A DNA stretch of 64,000 nucleotides from contig ML679946.1 in the NCBI GenBank assembly GCA_007922225.1, positions 94,680,759-94,744,758 on the forward strand, in the 5' to 3' direction. Position numbers and translations under genes: made by a program. The notes beneath the pieces are model-generated. The model ran no database searches, was not told where the DNA came from, and saw only the letters and a list, made by a program, of their open reading frames with translations. This stretch comes from Emydura subglobosa (Eukaryota; Chordata; Testudines; Chelidae). This document shows positions 1 to 11,675 of the stretch, piece after piece (position 1 is the first letter of the stretch; each line of letters opens with the position of its first letter).

Positions 1-180
1 GGAGAAGAGAAAGGCATCTTGAAGAGTAGGAGTAAGAACCATATTGTTCTAGCAGATGGTATCAAATCATTATGTAGGAAAAAACAGACTTTCCAGCCCA
101 GCTATATAGATAATGAATAAATACACACTCCCATCTTAAAGGAGAATGAAACATTTCTGTTAGTTGTTGGTCGCTTTTAA
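1..180. other. Intron sequence, nothing recognised
   Basis: This is presumed EFR3A intron upstream of the first visible exon. I see no exon, repeat signature or RNA gene here. Confidence 0.4.
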
Positions 181-3100
181 GAAAGAGATATGGGCTCTTC
201 TTTGAGTAGGGTCCCTGTGGGTGCTCCACTTCGGGTCGTGCCTGCACCCAGCACCCATGATGAGATTTTTTTTGGTACTTGTGCCCGTTCGACCCACACA
301 TGCACCCCACACATCCTTGTGCCCTTGCTGAGATTATAGGGGTTGCTCAGGTGAGCTGCCTTCATTTCCTTCTCAACTACCTTCATCCTGAGAGAGAGCC
401 TCTGTGTGCCTGTTTTCTCTAATACTTCAACAGTTAGTTAGCTAGCATATAATAGTTACCTTGTATTGTTTGCAGTTATTGGAACAGTCCCTTTTGTATT
501 TTTTAAAAAAAATATTCAGAGAGCTCCCCCTTCTAGGAGTTTTTTTCATTATTTTACTCTGGAATGTCAGGTTTTTTGGGATTTGAGAGATGCCTCTCCT
601 GCCAGGATGCTATTCCAGTCAGCCGTGGGCATTCCCAGTGCCTCTGCTGTTTGGGTCATACTCATTCCCCAGTAAGTGCAAGATCTGCACTTCCTTGAAG
701 GTGGAGGTAAGGAGTAAATCTCCAAGAAATCTGTCACTGATGCATGAGAAGGCATAGAGAGCTTGGGTCCCAAGAGGAGTTCCATGCAAGCTCCAAGTGA
801 TGCTGGTACTGCAAAGGCAAAGAGGAGTCAATTGTCTAAACAGACTCAGTACTGAGTTTAGGTACCTGTACCCAGATGAGCAGAGACACTATTGAGACGT
901 GTTAAACCCATTCCTGAGAAGAACTTGGTACTGATACTATGAAAGTCAATGGTACCAAAGACTGCTCGGCTACCTATGCTACAGATGGAATCAGAACGAA
1001 CTCACTCACATGCCAAGCGCTCAGTACCAGTAGACCCTAACTTTTATACTATAGGTACCACAAGAATGTAGGTACCCTAAGGATCTGATAGTATCTTCAG
1101 AGCTGGTGTCTCCTCTGATAATGAGTGCTGGGAGTGTGTCAGCATCAACAGTCTCTTGGTCACCAACCCCTCTTATCACCTAGAGTACCATACTCACCCT
1201 CGTCTACTTTGCAAGCTAAACAGCTATCCTCCTCCCTTGAAGTATGTGGAAGAGGAGGACTCCTATTCTCAAATTTCAGTGCAGGGTTCCCCTGTCTATT
1301 CAAGGACATAGTGCTGTCCTTCCTACAGTGACATATTACAGGAAGATAAATTTCAAATGACATCCACATGGCAGTAACACAGATGGATGCCTCCACCTAT
1401 ACTATTTGGACCCCCCCCCTCAGTGGCCTTGGTGGTGCCTGTGGACGTTCTATCATCAACAATTTGCAACAACACCGGAGGGAACAGACAAGGGCCCATT
1501 CTTCTCAAACTCCTCTTCTGCCACCTATGCCAGAGGAGGAGACCTTTTGAGGAGCAAGAAATAAGGGTGGTTAAGGAGGGTGACATCTCTTACTAATATT
1601 TCCTCCTTATTGCCTGATGGAGCTGTTATGCTTCCACCACCCTCTAAGGCAGATGGCTTTTTGACACTTTCAAGAACTTATGAAGCAAATTGCTGACACA
1701 CTTCAGATTCCCTTAAAGGAGGTGCGGGAGTCCTGCCATAAACTCCTAGATGTTTTGCACACCCTAAACATCTGAGAACTGTCATTCTGCTCAATGAAGA
1801 CTGATAAGACAGTTTAGCAAACCCTAGCTATCAACTGCCTACTTGCAAGAGGGCAGATTAAAAAGTATTATGTCCCTGCCAGGGAATCAGAGTTTTTATT
1901 TTCTTATCTAGCTCCAAATTCCCTGGTGGTGGAGGCCCTTGATGAACAAGGCAGACAACATAGCTCAAAGTCCACCCTGTACAGTAAGGACCACAGGAGG
2001 CTTGATCTTTTGGTCCCAAATCCTATGCTTCAGTCCAAAACAAACTATCAGACACCTATGGCCAAATATGACTGTTTAAATTACAACAAACTTGTGTCCC
2101 TCTTAGCTGTTCTCCCTTCCATCCCTCTTCAGGGACCCCTTTCACAATTAGCCCTGGTCTACACTTACCAGGCAATTCGGCGGCAGTTGACAGGAGTTAC
2201 ACAAGCTATGCAGAGTAGCTTGCATAACTCCCGTCGACTGCTGTGCTTCCATTCTGCGCAGTGTCTTCACTCTACTGCGCCAATAGGAACCACGTTCCCA
2301 TCGATGCAGCGCTATGCCACTTGAGGGGATGGTTTTACTGCATTGACTTCTGGATCGATTGGCGGGTCTTCACTGACCGCTCAATCAATTCAGAAAGGTC
2401 GATCTGACGGTGGTGACTTTGCCGCTGTCAGTGTAGACATACCCTTAGTTGCAGGTCTGAGAGATTCCACATTTAGGAGAAATAGAATCAGTTTCTGTAC
2501 AGCACAAGTGAAGGGGATACTGTTCAAAGTACTTCCTGATTCCACAAAATAATGGATGGTGGAGACCAATTTTAGACCTCAGGTCTCTAAATAGAAGAAT
2601 TTCAGGATGATAACCCTTGCGGCAATAATTCCTTTTTAAGAATTAGGAGACTGGTTTGTGACTCTCAACCTATAAGATGCATATTTTCATGTGGCTATTC
2701 ATCCTTCACACAAGAAGTGTCTTCGCTTTCTAATCAACAATAAGCATGACCAATACAGGGTGCTCCATTTTGGCCTATCTTTGACCTCAAGGGTATTCTG
2801 AAAGACTCTGGCAGTAGTTGCTGTCCTCCTACATCATTTGGGTATAATTGCTTTCTTGTATCTGGTGGTTGGTTGATCGGATCAGGGAATGTTGGCATCA
2901 GTAAAGAAGGTATGTTCTATTTCAAAGCCTGAACCTTCAAATCCACCTTGAAAAGTATTTTTTGACTCCACTACAGTGTCTTGCTTCACAGGAGCTTCCC
3001 TGGATGCAGTCATAGGCAGAGCCTACCTCCCTTACAGCAGATTTCTCACAATATCGAATCTCATCTCTTAAAGATGTAGTGCAGTCCTCATGTAACAGTA

Positions 3101-3474
3101 AGAGAGTGTCTTCAATGGCTCGGATACCTCATGTGTGTCTATATACAACATGCCAGATTACGTCTCTGAAGTCTACAGAGATGGCTTCAAACGGTTTACA
3201 AAACAAGCAGGCACAGCCTAGGCATGTTACTGTGTGTTTCCCAATGGGTTCTGTAGTCACTCAACTGCTGGAAGGACCTGACTAAAACCTGCACAGGTGT
3301 TCCATTCTTTCAGAATCCCCCTACTATAGTGATAACATCAAACACTAAGCTTTTGAGTTGGGGGGGCACATCTGGAACCTCACAAGTGCAGGGCAAATGG
3401 TCACTACAAGAGCAGCTTCTCTACATCACTCTTGGAATTGAGAGCTGTCAGAAATGCTTACCTGCATTTTCTAC
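180..3474 (+). mobile_element. DIRS-type retrotransposon copy A (terminal repeat, gag, RT, RNase H remnants)
   Basis: DIRS elements are retrotransposons that use a tyrosine recombinase instead of an integrase. About 190-350 has an inverted-repeat-like GC-rich terminus (gggtgctccac, tgcaccccacac). Gag-like coding debris runs from about 470; LFSYLAPNSLVVEALDEQGR (in pieces, 1890-1950) resembles the DIRS Gag C-terminal half. RT remnants (LPFGLS-type at about 2765-2800, then a degraded YLDDWLI-like stretch at about 2860) and an RNase H remnant near 3330-3470 (WGAHL, LLELRAVRNAYLHFLP) follow in order. Many stops and frameshifts show it is dead. It is interrupted by a MITE at 2151-2444. Family attribution is from memory of vertebrate DIRS proteins. 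Confidence 0.7.
2151..2444. mobile_element. MITE with GGGTATGTCTACAC-type ends, nested in DIRS copy A
   Basis: This 294-bp element has ends GCCCTGGTCTACAC and GTGTAGACATACCC, imperfect inverted repeats flanked by TTA on both sides (2148-2150 and 2445-2447). DIRS-like sequence lies on both sides, so the MITE inserted into the older retrotransposon. An internal hairpin spans about 2186-2237 (arms include gttgac/gtcgac and aagcta/tagctt). A second copy of the same family lies at 11676-11962. The TTA target duplication suggests a PIF/Harbinger-like source, not proven. Confidence 0.7.
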
Positions 3475-4650
3475 CTCTAAGCTGTGTTCTCTGTGTTTCA
3501 AGCCCTGCCACTCCTGTGGTTAGGCATTGCTTTACCACAAATGACCCTAATAGTGACTCTCGCCCCATTTGGCTTAAGTGCCTGGGGGAAGCTCATGTGA
3601 GCAACAAATGTGCCATTTGTAACGGCTTTGTAAAAAGACAGTACAACCAGACTAAAATATCTGCTACTTGAATTGGTTCTATATCTTCTGAGGCATCTAC
3701 CTCAGTCTGGGTACCGAGCATCTCTGCGTCAGTGAGTAGCACACCTCCTCCTGTGCTACCGATACCAAGAGACAGATCACCATTGCTGGTAGTGAAGAGG
3801 TGTCGAAAATCTAACTCTGTCCCAGCATCATTGAAAAATGCTAAAAGGTTGATCTTCTTTAAGAACTTGGAAGTGTGTTGAAAGAGGAAGCTCTCTCCAG
3901 AGCACACCTCTACAGTTTATTGACTTCAGAGCCCCATATGGGTCTGTCAGAACCAATTCCCAGAAGAACCTCCATCAGCATCCACTCACATGACAGTACC
4001 ACAGAGTGTCTTTTGGTACAGTCTACTCCTGAAGCATTTGAGTCTGAGAGAGTTGTTAAACCTCTCAGTGCTGCCATCACTGGCAGTTTGAGACTCACCT
4101 GGCACCCAAGGTACTGCCATCAGCACCTTAACCTCCACACTGGGCAGTTCCATCAGATTCAGGCATCAGGGTATCGGTTAAAGTGGTGGCATCTAGGGAA
4201 GAGCCACCAGAATAGAGCCCCTTCACTGCTTTGGGATCTCAATCTGGTTCTTAACTGTCTCATAAAACAGCCCTTTGAGTCACTAGTTATGTGCTCACTA
4301 CTACATCTGTCTACGAAGATGGCCTTGGTGGCTATCACTTCTGCCTAAAGGGTTAGGGAGATGAAGTTTCTAATAGCAGGCCCTCCATTTCTGTGTTCTC
4401 CAAGGGAAAAGTATCACTATGAACCCATCCCAAGTTTTTACCTTAGGTTTCTTTTGCATTTCACATAACCAAACTATTCACCTTCAATTTTTTTCCTAAG
4501 CCACATCAGTCTACACAAGAGTCTGCCTTTTATACACTAGACAAATTCAAAGACTTGCAAATGCTGTCTCATCATTCTAACAGTCATTTATCCTTATTCT
4601 CTACTGAACTTATGCTTCATTATAGTTCTATGTTACAAGGGAGAAATTTA
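3475..4650 (+). mobile_element. DIRS-type fragment B: gag piece joined to tyrosine recombinase piece
   Basis: After the RNase H remnant of copy A, a gag zinc-knuckle-like segment appears (CLGEAHVSNKCAICNGFVKR, about 3580-3650). It is followed by Ser/Pro-rich gag debris to about 4180. Then comes a tyrosine-recombinase segment (SLLWDLNLVLNCLIKQPFES, KMALVAITSA, 4220-4347) that continues degraded to about 4620 (AGPPFLCSPRE, FYLRFLLHFT). RT and RNase H are missing between gag and recombinase. Either this is an internally deleted second copy inserted tail-to-head with copy A, or the locus was rearranged. Confidence 0.65.
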
Positions 4651-5075
4651 GTATCTAATTGATAATGTATTCTTTTTCATAAGCCTGAAATATTCCTCCT
4701 ACTCATGGTTTCTAGAATAAATACTCAGTTGGGATTGGGAGGGGGAGGTTGTATATAGTATATTGCAAGCTGAGCAGGCATTTACCACATACCCATTCAT
4801 AACAGGTTTTTTGATAGCTGCACTGGAAAAATGACAGATCTTTTGTGCATTGAAACACTATCATGTACTCAAGACCAGATTAATGCAGGGGCTTTAGGCA
4901 CTACAGCTCAGGATCTTGGATTTTGAGGGGCCTTTAAAATATATATAATTTACTGTATTGTTTTTCAGTTTGCCTGGGTGTTAGCTGTTCCTTCATGCCT
5001 CCTGGGGAGCAGTAGCTAATCCGAGCTGCTCAGGAAGCAGCGGAGTTCTCTTCTCCTTCCCTCAAGAGTCTAGCC
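4650..5075. other. Intron sequence without a recognised feature
   Basis: AT-rich unique-looking sequence with a G-run near 4735. I see nothing I can name here. Confidence 0.4.
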
Positions 5076-5171
5076 CAGTGGTTTTCAACACTGTCTAAGA
5101 TTTCCAAAGGGGTCCGCACCTCCATTGGAAATTTTTTAGGGGGTCCACAAATGAAAAGTCAAAAACCACCG
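5076..5171. mobile_element. 96-bp hAT-type MITE
   Basis: The left end CAGTGGTTTTCAACAC and the right end (reverse complement CGGTGGTTTTTGACTT) are inverted repeats of the CAGTGGTTYTCAA type common in hAT elements. Flanks gtctagcc (5068-5075) and ctctagcc (5172-5179) make an 8-bp target duplication with one mismatch. It is too small to encode anything. Confidence 0.8.
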
Positions 5172-5179
5172 CTCTAGCC

Positions 5180-5560
5180 TATTCTCACAGGAAGGGAGAG
5201 GGCAGGAGTGGAGGAGCCGTCCTTGCTCACAGGAGGGGAAGAGGGAGCAGAGAGAGCCCTGCAGCTCAGGGCAGGTCCACTCCCTTCTATTCCCTCCACC
5301 TCTGTAAGCAGGGATGGCTCCTCCATTCCTCCCGTCTCCTTCCCTGTAACACCTGCCTTGACAAGGGGGAGGTTGGTGAAGAGAACCCCTGGAGCTGGCC
5401 CCTGCCTACCGCAGCCCTCCCCCACTCTGCGGGTTGGGTGAAGAATCTGGTAGGAGGAGAGGTGGGACTGGGAGCTATGTGGTCTGGGTACAACTGAGGG
5501 GGGAGATAGGCACATAAAAGGCTAGAGGACAGAACTGAAGGGGGCTGAATTGGTGGGGGT
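5180..5560. other. GC-rich purine/pyrimidine-skewed segment of unknown origin
   Basis: This segment is richer in GA and CT blocks than its AT-rich surroundings. Open frames occur on both strands through the same DNA, a composition effect and not a sign of genes. It could be an old repeat. Confidence 0.4.
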
Positions 5561-6395
5561 GGAGCAGATGCACTTCAGTTTATCTTCCCTCTGTTTACTG
5601 TCATCCCATGTGTTAATTTAGAAACTTTTCATTTACTTTTAAACACATTGGAGCTAGACTTTGTTGATACATTTCAACTTAACAGTACGCTTAATCAGGT
5701 GCCTAATCATATACTTACACAGCATAAGGTGATATGTAATTGACATACTTTTCATTAGTTAATTTAATTGTGTACCGCGCAGCACTTTTCTGAAGAAAAG
5801 ACTGTGTGAGCGAATGTCAAAATTTCAGGCAATGAGAAAAGGAAAGTAGATGTCTGTTCATTTCTTATGAGTTTAACTTCTAATTTGAATTCTGTAATTT
5901 TAATAGAATTAATATTAATAGCATGCTGTTTGAATAGAATTAGTGTATTTATATAATTATCTGTTTGCAACATTTTATTGGAATATTGTCTACTAGCACG
6001 CTTATCCATTTATGTTGAGATTAATAAATAGTCTGGCACCCCTCTGTCAAAAGGTTGCAACCCCTGGCCGGTGGCAGGCTCCCTAGAGAGCAAACACCTG
6101 AAAAGCCCTTTGGTCCAAGAGAGCATTCTTTATAGCCCACCAAGATTTGGACATTGCCTTATCTGGCCCACTAGAAAATATAATTGAATACCACTGCTAT
6201 AGGTAATTAGGTAAGTAAAGTCATAGCATTACTATGTGTATTACTACCAGGTATGTGCCAAATTAAAATGGTTTTGTTCATTTTAATTTTCATTCAGCTT
6301 TTACAATTGGTATATCACATTTAAAAGCTGAAATAACCAAGGTAACTTAACAATATAGTGCTTGGCATCGGGCATGGGTGATGGTAAAACGCAAG
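5560..6395. other. AT-rich intron sequence, nothing recognised
   Basis: No exon-like or repeat-like signature was found apart from a phrase near 6030-6190 (gcacccctctgtc...) that may belong to an unclassified interspersed repeat. Confidence 0.35.
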
Positions 6396-6397
6396 CA

Positions 6398-6645
6398 GTA
6401 TATCTACACAGCCCACAGCAAAGAACCTGCCAGTCTGGGTTGACAGACTTGGGCTAGGGGGGCTAGGGTGATGGCTCTAAAAATAGCTGTGTAGACAGTG
6501 CTTTGAAGTTGAGTCAGGCTCTGAAACTTAGCTGCAACTTCAAAGCATTGTCTACAAAACTATTTTTAGAGCACTAGCCTGAGTCCTGCTAGCCTGTGTC
6601 TGTCAACATAGGTTGAGAGGCTCACTGCTTCAAACTTTGTAGCCT
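6398..6645. repeat. Foldback (palindromic) element
   Basis: Two arms of roughly 110 bp are near reverse complements. Left-arm stretches ggctctaaaaatagc and gctttgaagttg are answered on the right by caacttcaaagc and ctatttttagagc. The outer parts also pair (gttgacagac / gtctgtcaac). The loop is about 15-20 bp around 6520-6535. This is typical of a non-autonomous foldback DNA transposon and would form a long hairpin in the transcript. Confidence 0.75.
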
Positions 6646-7084
6646 TACCCTCTAATAGCAAATCCGGTTTTCTTTCCTGTTCTGTTAGACAAGTGTCCTC
6701 ATGATCTCCTCTTTTGCACCCTAGAAGTGTCTGGCAAGCTTGCTTGTTATTAACCACTTACTTAGTGTTGTAGCACCTGAGCAGAGGCAATTCGATTTGA
6801 TGTTGTAATTTTAGATCATAATGCCCTTAAAACACAAAGCTGCTGTGAACATTGGAAAACCTGAGAGCTGTGAAGTATGTTGTCATATGACTACTGTGAT
6901 ATTTCTTTCCAATATCTGACTTTTTGCAGTACTCATAGGCTATAACTTTGAGCTACTGGAAAAAATATTACATTATGGCTTGTCTCTTTTGATAGACATT
7001 CTTTGCAAACAAAGTTAACGCACAAGCGTTGTGTTTGTGGAATTGAATATACTTGTAGGCTTTAAGTTCCTCACGATCTAGTGA
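6646..7084. other. Intron sequence, nothing recognised
   Basis: No gene, repeat or RNA signature seen. Confidence 0.35.
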
Positions 7085-7985
7085 AAACAACGAGAGTCCT
7101 GTAGCACTTTAAAGACTAACGAATTTCATTTCTGCAGGCATAAGCTTTCCTGGGCTCACTTCCTCAGATGCAAGAAATAGAAATCAAATGGCAGGTGTAT
7201 ATATATACATCCAAGTTTAAGGAACAACAATGGGGAAGTAGTTGAGGCCTATTCACAACCATTGATTAGGAGGTGAGAATGTGTGAACAGAGAAAATTAC
7301 TTCTTGTAATGAGAGAACCATTCCAAGTCCCTGTTTAAACCCAGTTTGATTGTATCAAGTTTTCAGACCAGTTCAAGCTCAGCAGTTTCTCTCTGAAGTC
7401 TGTTTTTGAAGTTTTTTTGTAGAAGTATGGCAACTTTCAAGTCATTTACAGATGGTCCTGGGAGATTGAAGTGCTCTCCTACTGGTTTATGGATGTTTCT
7501 ATTTTTTGTGTCTGATTTGTGTCCATTTATTCTTTTGCGTAGTGACAGTCCGGTTTGGCCAATGTACACGGCAGAGGGACATTGCTGGCACATGATGGCA
7601 TATATTACATTAGTAGATGTGCAGGGGAATGAGTTCCTTATGGTGTGGCTGATGTGGTTAGGGCCTGTGATGGTGTCTCTAGAGTCGATGTGTGGGCAGA
7701 GCTGGCAGCCGGGTTTGTTGCAGGGGTATGTACCTGAGTTAGTGTTCTTGTATGGTGTACGGTTGCTGGTGAGTATTTGCTTCAGGTTGGGGGGCTGTCT
7801 GTAAGCAAGGGTAGGTCTGCCTCCCACAGCTTGAGCGAGTGAGGGATCATCTGCTAGGATAGGTTGTAGATCCTTAATGATGTGTTGGAGAGATTTTAGT
7901 TGGGGGCTGTAGGTGATGGCCAGTGGTGTTCTGTTTTCTTTGTTGGGTCTGTCTTGTAGTAGCTGAGTTCTGGGTACCCTCTGGC
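7085..7985 (-). mobile_element. Penelope-like element, 3' part with GIY-YIG endonuclease and tail
   Basis: Read on the minus strand, 7827-7363 is an open frame of 154 codons: GRPTLAYRQPPNLKQILTSN, CQLCPH, then the GIY-YIG core [20 protein letters not shown] with [10 protein letters not shown], ending near QRETAEL. This is the C-terminal endonuclease of Penelope-like elements of the Neptune group. The 3' tail (7160-7085) carries ctgaggaagtgag...gaaagcttatgc, a hammerhead-like motif shared with the copy at 18116-18910. The 5' end is truncated inside the RT-endonuclease linker at about 7980. Confidence 0.85.
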
Positions 7986-7989
7986 TCTG

Positions 7990-8350
7990 TCAGGATCTAG
8001 TTGTGAAGTAGTTATGTGGGCAGTAAGGTTCTAATTAGCTTTATCTATTTTTTTTTATCTGAAACCAGCTGTTACTGCAAAAGTACTGTAGTTTTCATTT
8101 CACACTTACCCACCTAATTAAGATTAAGTAGTGGGCGAGTGAAGGAGATCATTAGTCACTTTGTTCTTCCAAAGTTTTCCCCAGGTTCTTGCATAGATTT
8201 GAGGCTTTTAATTAATTTTGAAATATCATACATACATACATACAAATAAATCTTAGCTATGTTACCAAAAATAATTTATGCAACCTGAAACATTACATAA
8301 CTTTTGCTTTAAATTCTTTTCAACTTGTCTATTATGTAGGTTTTCAGTAT
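7990..8350. repeat. Intron with short (CATA)n microsatellite
   Basis: Mostly anonymous AT-rich sequence. A short CATA repeat lies near 8228-8246. Confidence 0.5.
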
Positions 8351-9240
8351 GCTCCTGTTTATACAAAATCCTATTATCCAAATATCCACGTTATCTGAAT
8401 CCCTTCCATGAGCTAAAGACCCTCTGTAGCACATATTTCATGCTGGGGGGGGAGGGGGGAGTAAGGAAAGGATTTGGATAATGCAGACCTTCGGATAATA
8501 GAGCAAAGTCCCCCAGGCAGGACTGAGGGGGAGGATGAGCCACCAACCATGGGAGGGGCCACCCTGCTGCTGAATGGCTCCTGCGGCAGCACAAGGAGCC
8601 CTCTGCAGTCCCGCTGTCATGGAAGGGAGTGAGTGAGGCCATGATAGGACTCTGCTCTTCCCTGCATGGACCACAGCCTTCCCTGTACCTGGTGCCCACA
8701 GAGATCAGGTGTTACTGGCCCTGTGATGGCATAGGGATGCTGCCCTGCCATCATGGGAGTGAGTGAATGAGTGGGACACAGCAGAGAGCCCTAACGAGGA
8801 CTGCGAGGAGGAGGACAAGCCCATGGCCATGGGAGAGGCCACCTGTTGCTGAATGGCTCCTTCCCACTCAATAATCTGAATCCAATCCATAAAAAGGCAT
8901 TAAATGAAGTACTGTGTTTTATAATACTTTCTGCTGTACTTAGAGAGTTACATAAGAGATACTGAATGGCTCCCTTCCTTTGGATATAGCTGAGTTCAGG
9001 GCTGATACAGGTACAGCTGGAGCTCCTTCAAAACTGCCTTGTTCTTCATTTACAAGGCATAGGGTTCATTGTGGGAACTTTTCATCCCATTTGCCCCAAA
9101 GTACCCCTCCAGTAAAAGCTGCATGTGAAAGGGGGAGACAGCAGGAAGTGTATTCGCCAATTCTTTTTCTAGAAAGAGTTACAGCAGGGGTTGGAGGTTC
9201 CTTCAGATAAGGATGGAACCCTTCAGATAACGGAAGGATT
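8350..9240. mobile_element. Possible pogo/Tigger-type derived repeat
   Basis: Several copies of an ttatc(c/t)gaa / ttcggataa motif occur near 8375, 8490, 8870 and 9205-9230. Such phrases mark the ends of Tigger-like elements in vertebrates. The GC-rich centre (8500-8860) contains an internal partial duplication (gccatgggagaggccaccctg-like unit at about 8547 and 8825). No transposase frame is visible. Attribution is tentative. Confidence 0.35.
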
Positions 9241-9618
9241 TATAGTATTGTCTGAATCAAACCTAACCAAATCATGTAGATACATAACTAACTATTGTAT
9301 GTGATCTTGCCAAATTTCAGATTTAAAGCTGCCTGGTATAAAATAACAACCATTTGTTTGTCAGGTAACTCAGTCCATAAACAAAGCTACAGTACTAGAT
9401 GTGATGTTACTTACTAGATAAGTCACATGTCAAAACTCAGTATTGATAGCCATTGTTATACCTCCTACCAGTTACTGGCACTATGACTAGATTATGAATT
9501 GAGCACCTTCAGTTTGTTTGGCGAACAGATATATAAAGATTCACATTCAGTCTCTGCTTCAGGTAGTTCACAACCTAATATAGACAGAGATAAAATTGTT
9601 TACCCACAAAAATACATA

Positions 9619-9844
9619 GGGCATGTCTAGATGGACAGTTAGTACACAGCAGGCTGGGGCGTAAATCTACAGCACACTAGCATGCTGTATACTAACTGGC
9701 CCCATGAAACTGGAGTAGATCAAAGCTCACTATGCTTTTAATGTGCAGTAGCAGCATCCACATGGCCAGTTAGTGCCTGGCAGTATAGTGCCCTGTAAGT
9801 TTACATCCCAGCTTCTTGTGCGCTGTCTGCGTAGACAAGCCCAC
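9619..9844. mobile_element. MITE with GGGCATGTCTAGA-type ends
   Basis: The left end gggcatgtctagatggacag and the right end (reverse complement starting gtgggcttgtctacgcagac) are imperfect inverted repeats. Secondary inverted pairs (agcatgctg, gttagt/actaac) lie inside. It resembles the other short DNA-transposon derivatives here but is a different family from 2151-2444. The target duplication is not clear. Confidence 0.6.
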
Positions 9845-9999
9845 AATACTTTGTCTTGGAACAAGTTGTACACGGTATCTTGCAAAGATCATTGTTGAGT
9901 GGCTTTGCATAAGTCAAGCCCTTGAATACTAGATGGATGAGAGAGTTTCTTATAGGTCTATCAAGAATAACTCAAGTGCAACTTTTTTCTTTGTTTCAG

Positions 10000-10137
10000 T
10001 CGAATTGGCCCACCCTCATCCCCTATGGGAGGAGAGAAAGAGGAGAACCCTGCTGTGCTTGCTGAGAATTGTTTTAGAGAACTGTTGGGTCGAGCAACCT
10101 ATGGGAATATGAACAATGCTGTCAGACCAGTTTTTGC
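10000..10137 (+). CDS. EFR3A: EFR3A exon, first in window
   Basis: The acceptor is ttgtttcag and the donor GTGAGT. The exon is 138 nt, enters with one base completing a codon and leaves with two bases (GC, completed to Ala by the next exon). It encodes RIGPPSSPMGGEKEENPAVL followed by AENCFRELLGRATYGNMNNA and VRPVF. The GPPSSP linker followed by the conserved ENCFRELLGRA helix is diagnostic of EFR3A. The segment after SSP (MGGEKEE) is the part that varies between species. The upstream exon is not in the window, so the preceding intron is at least 10 kb. Confidence 0.95.
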
Positions 10138-10900
10138 GTGAGTAGAAAACAAATATCAAAATGACTATTTGTCCTAAAAGTTGGAGGTGTCTAATATTTC
10201 AATAAAAAGGATAAACAGTTTTAATACTAGTGACTAACTTCACTGTATATATGAAGAGCTTCTCTTGAAGTATTCTAATTTCTTCACTGTCCACTCTAAT
10301 CATATCATTTTGAATTGTTTCATTAGTTCCTCCTGTTTCACCCCATAAAATTCCTTCGTCTCCTTTTTCAAGGCCCTTCATAAATCTGTCCCTCCCAGCT
10401 AGGTGCCAGCCTTGCCTGACCATCTATCTGTTTTACAATGCCTTAGATGGCTTGTCACCAGTGGAAACTGAATTTGAGCTTAATGTTTGAATTCAGCAGT
10501 CTGCCTCTAATGCCTGAGCTAAAAGACCCAACACTGTTTGTTCAAAGATTATAGCCAATTCATAAACCGCTGTGGTCCAGCCTCCAAAAGGAGATAGAGC
10601 CACATTCATTTCAGTAAGTGTGGATTACACATGAACACCCCCTCTGAATTAATGCATACAGATACTACCTACCCTTCCTCAAAATCCCTCTTCGACACAC
10701 ACCTCTGCTTATGATACCCACAAGAAGTCAGCTAGCTGTTCATGGTTTGGTTGTGCATCAGACAGGGAAAGCTGGTTATATTAAAGTGTATTTGGTACCT
10801 TCAGTGATTGTCTTGTGCACAGAACTAACTGATGAAACTGCATGTTGTTTGTTCCCCTCACCACCTTTTCCTGCCTTCTGATTTTCACTCTTGTTTTTTT
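10138..10900. other. Intron sequence, nothing recognised
   Basis: This is the start of a 16.6 kb intron. No exon, repeat or RNA signature is visible. Confidence 0.35.
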
Positions 10901-10919
10901 TTGTCTCAAACTAAATTCT

Positions 10920-11090
10920 AAATTCTTTGGGTCAGGAATTGATTCTTTGCTATGTGTTTCCATGCCATCTAGCACAGTGTGGCCTGACACTGATTCTCCA
11001 TCTGTAAAATGGAGATAATAGTACTTTCCTACCTCACAGGGGTGTTATGAGAATAAATACATTAAAATATTGTGAGGCTGTCAGTACAGT
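10920..11090 (+). repeat. MIR-type SINE remnant (3' part)
   Basis: The phrase gattctccatctgtaaaatggagataata followed by ctacctcacaggggtgttatgag is the conserved central and 3' part of MIR-type SINEs. The tRNA-related head is missing. Confidence 0.6.
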
Positions 11091-11675
11091 AACAGGACTG
11101 GCTACATTAGTGCCTAAGACAGATAAGATCTAATGTCAAACCTAGTGATGTTGGTCAGGATTGACTTTAAAATCTCCTTGCCTTCGGCAAGAATTCAAAC
11201 GCTCATTCAGTGTCAATATGATTAATGTATGCCTTATCTCAAATTCTCATTTTTAATTTTTATTAAATCTGACAGCTCCATCTGGCAAAAGTTGCTGGTT
11301 AGTGAAAGTTGAAAAGTTTTATAGTAATATGCACACATTGGGGTTTTATTTTTATTTAATTTTGGTCATTAACATTCTTATACTATTTAGAATCTCATAT
11401 GTATAATACCTCAGCTATTCAAGACTGCATATTTAGATGTCCTCAAAGGGGAAAGGAAGTCTATTCACTGTAAATTGTTTTCAGAGTATAATACCCCTAC
11501 AGACATTTGGATTTGCCATATCATCATTCATACGAGGTTTTTGGAATAATAGAAAAGGATTGGTGGTCTTTCCAGTGAATGTAATTCCGGAGATTGCTTT
11601 CAGAATGGTTCTTGAATTGCACCATTAAGGTTCATACTCACAAGAATGTGGATCTAATCACGAAATATAGTCTGA

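Noticed and set aside
5208..5515. Open frames on both strands in a GC-rich segment
   Set aside because: Low-complexity composition with no conserved motif; not supported as coding.
7406..7804. A 132-codon plus-strand open frame
   Set aside because: It is the antisense shadow of the PLE GIY-YIG endonuclease frame.
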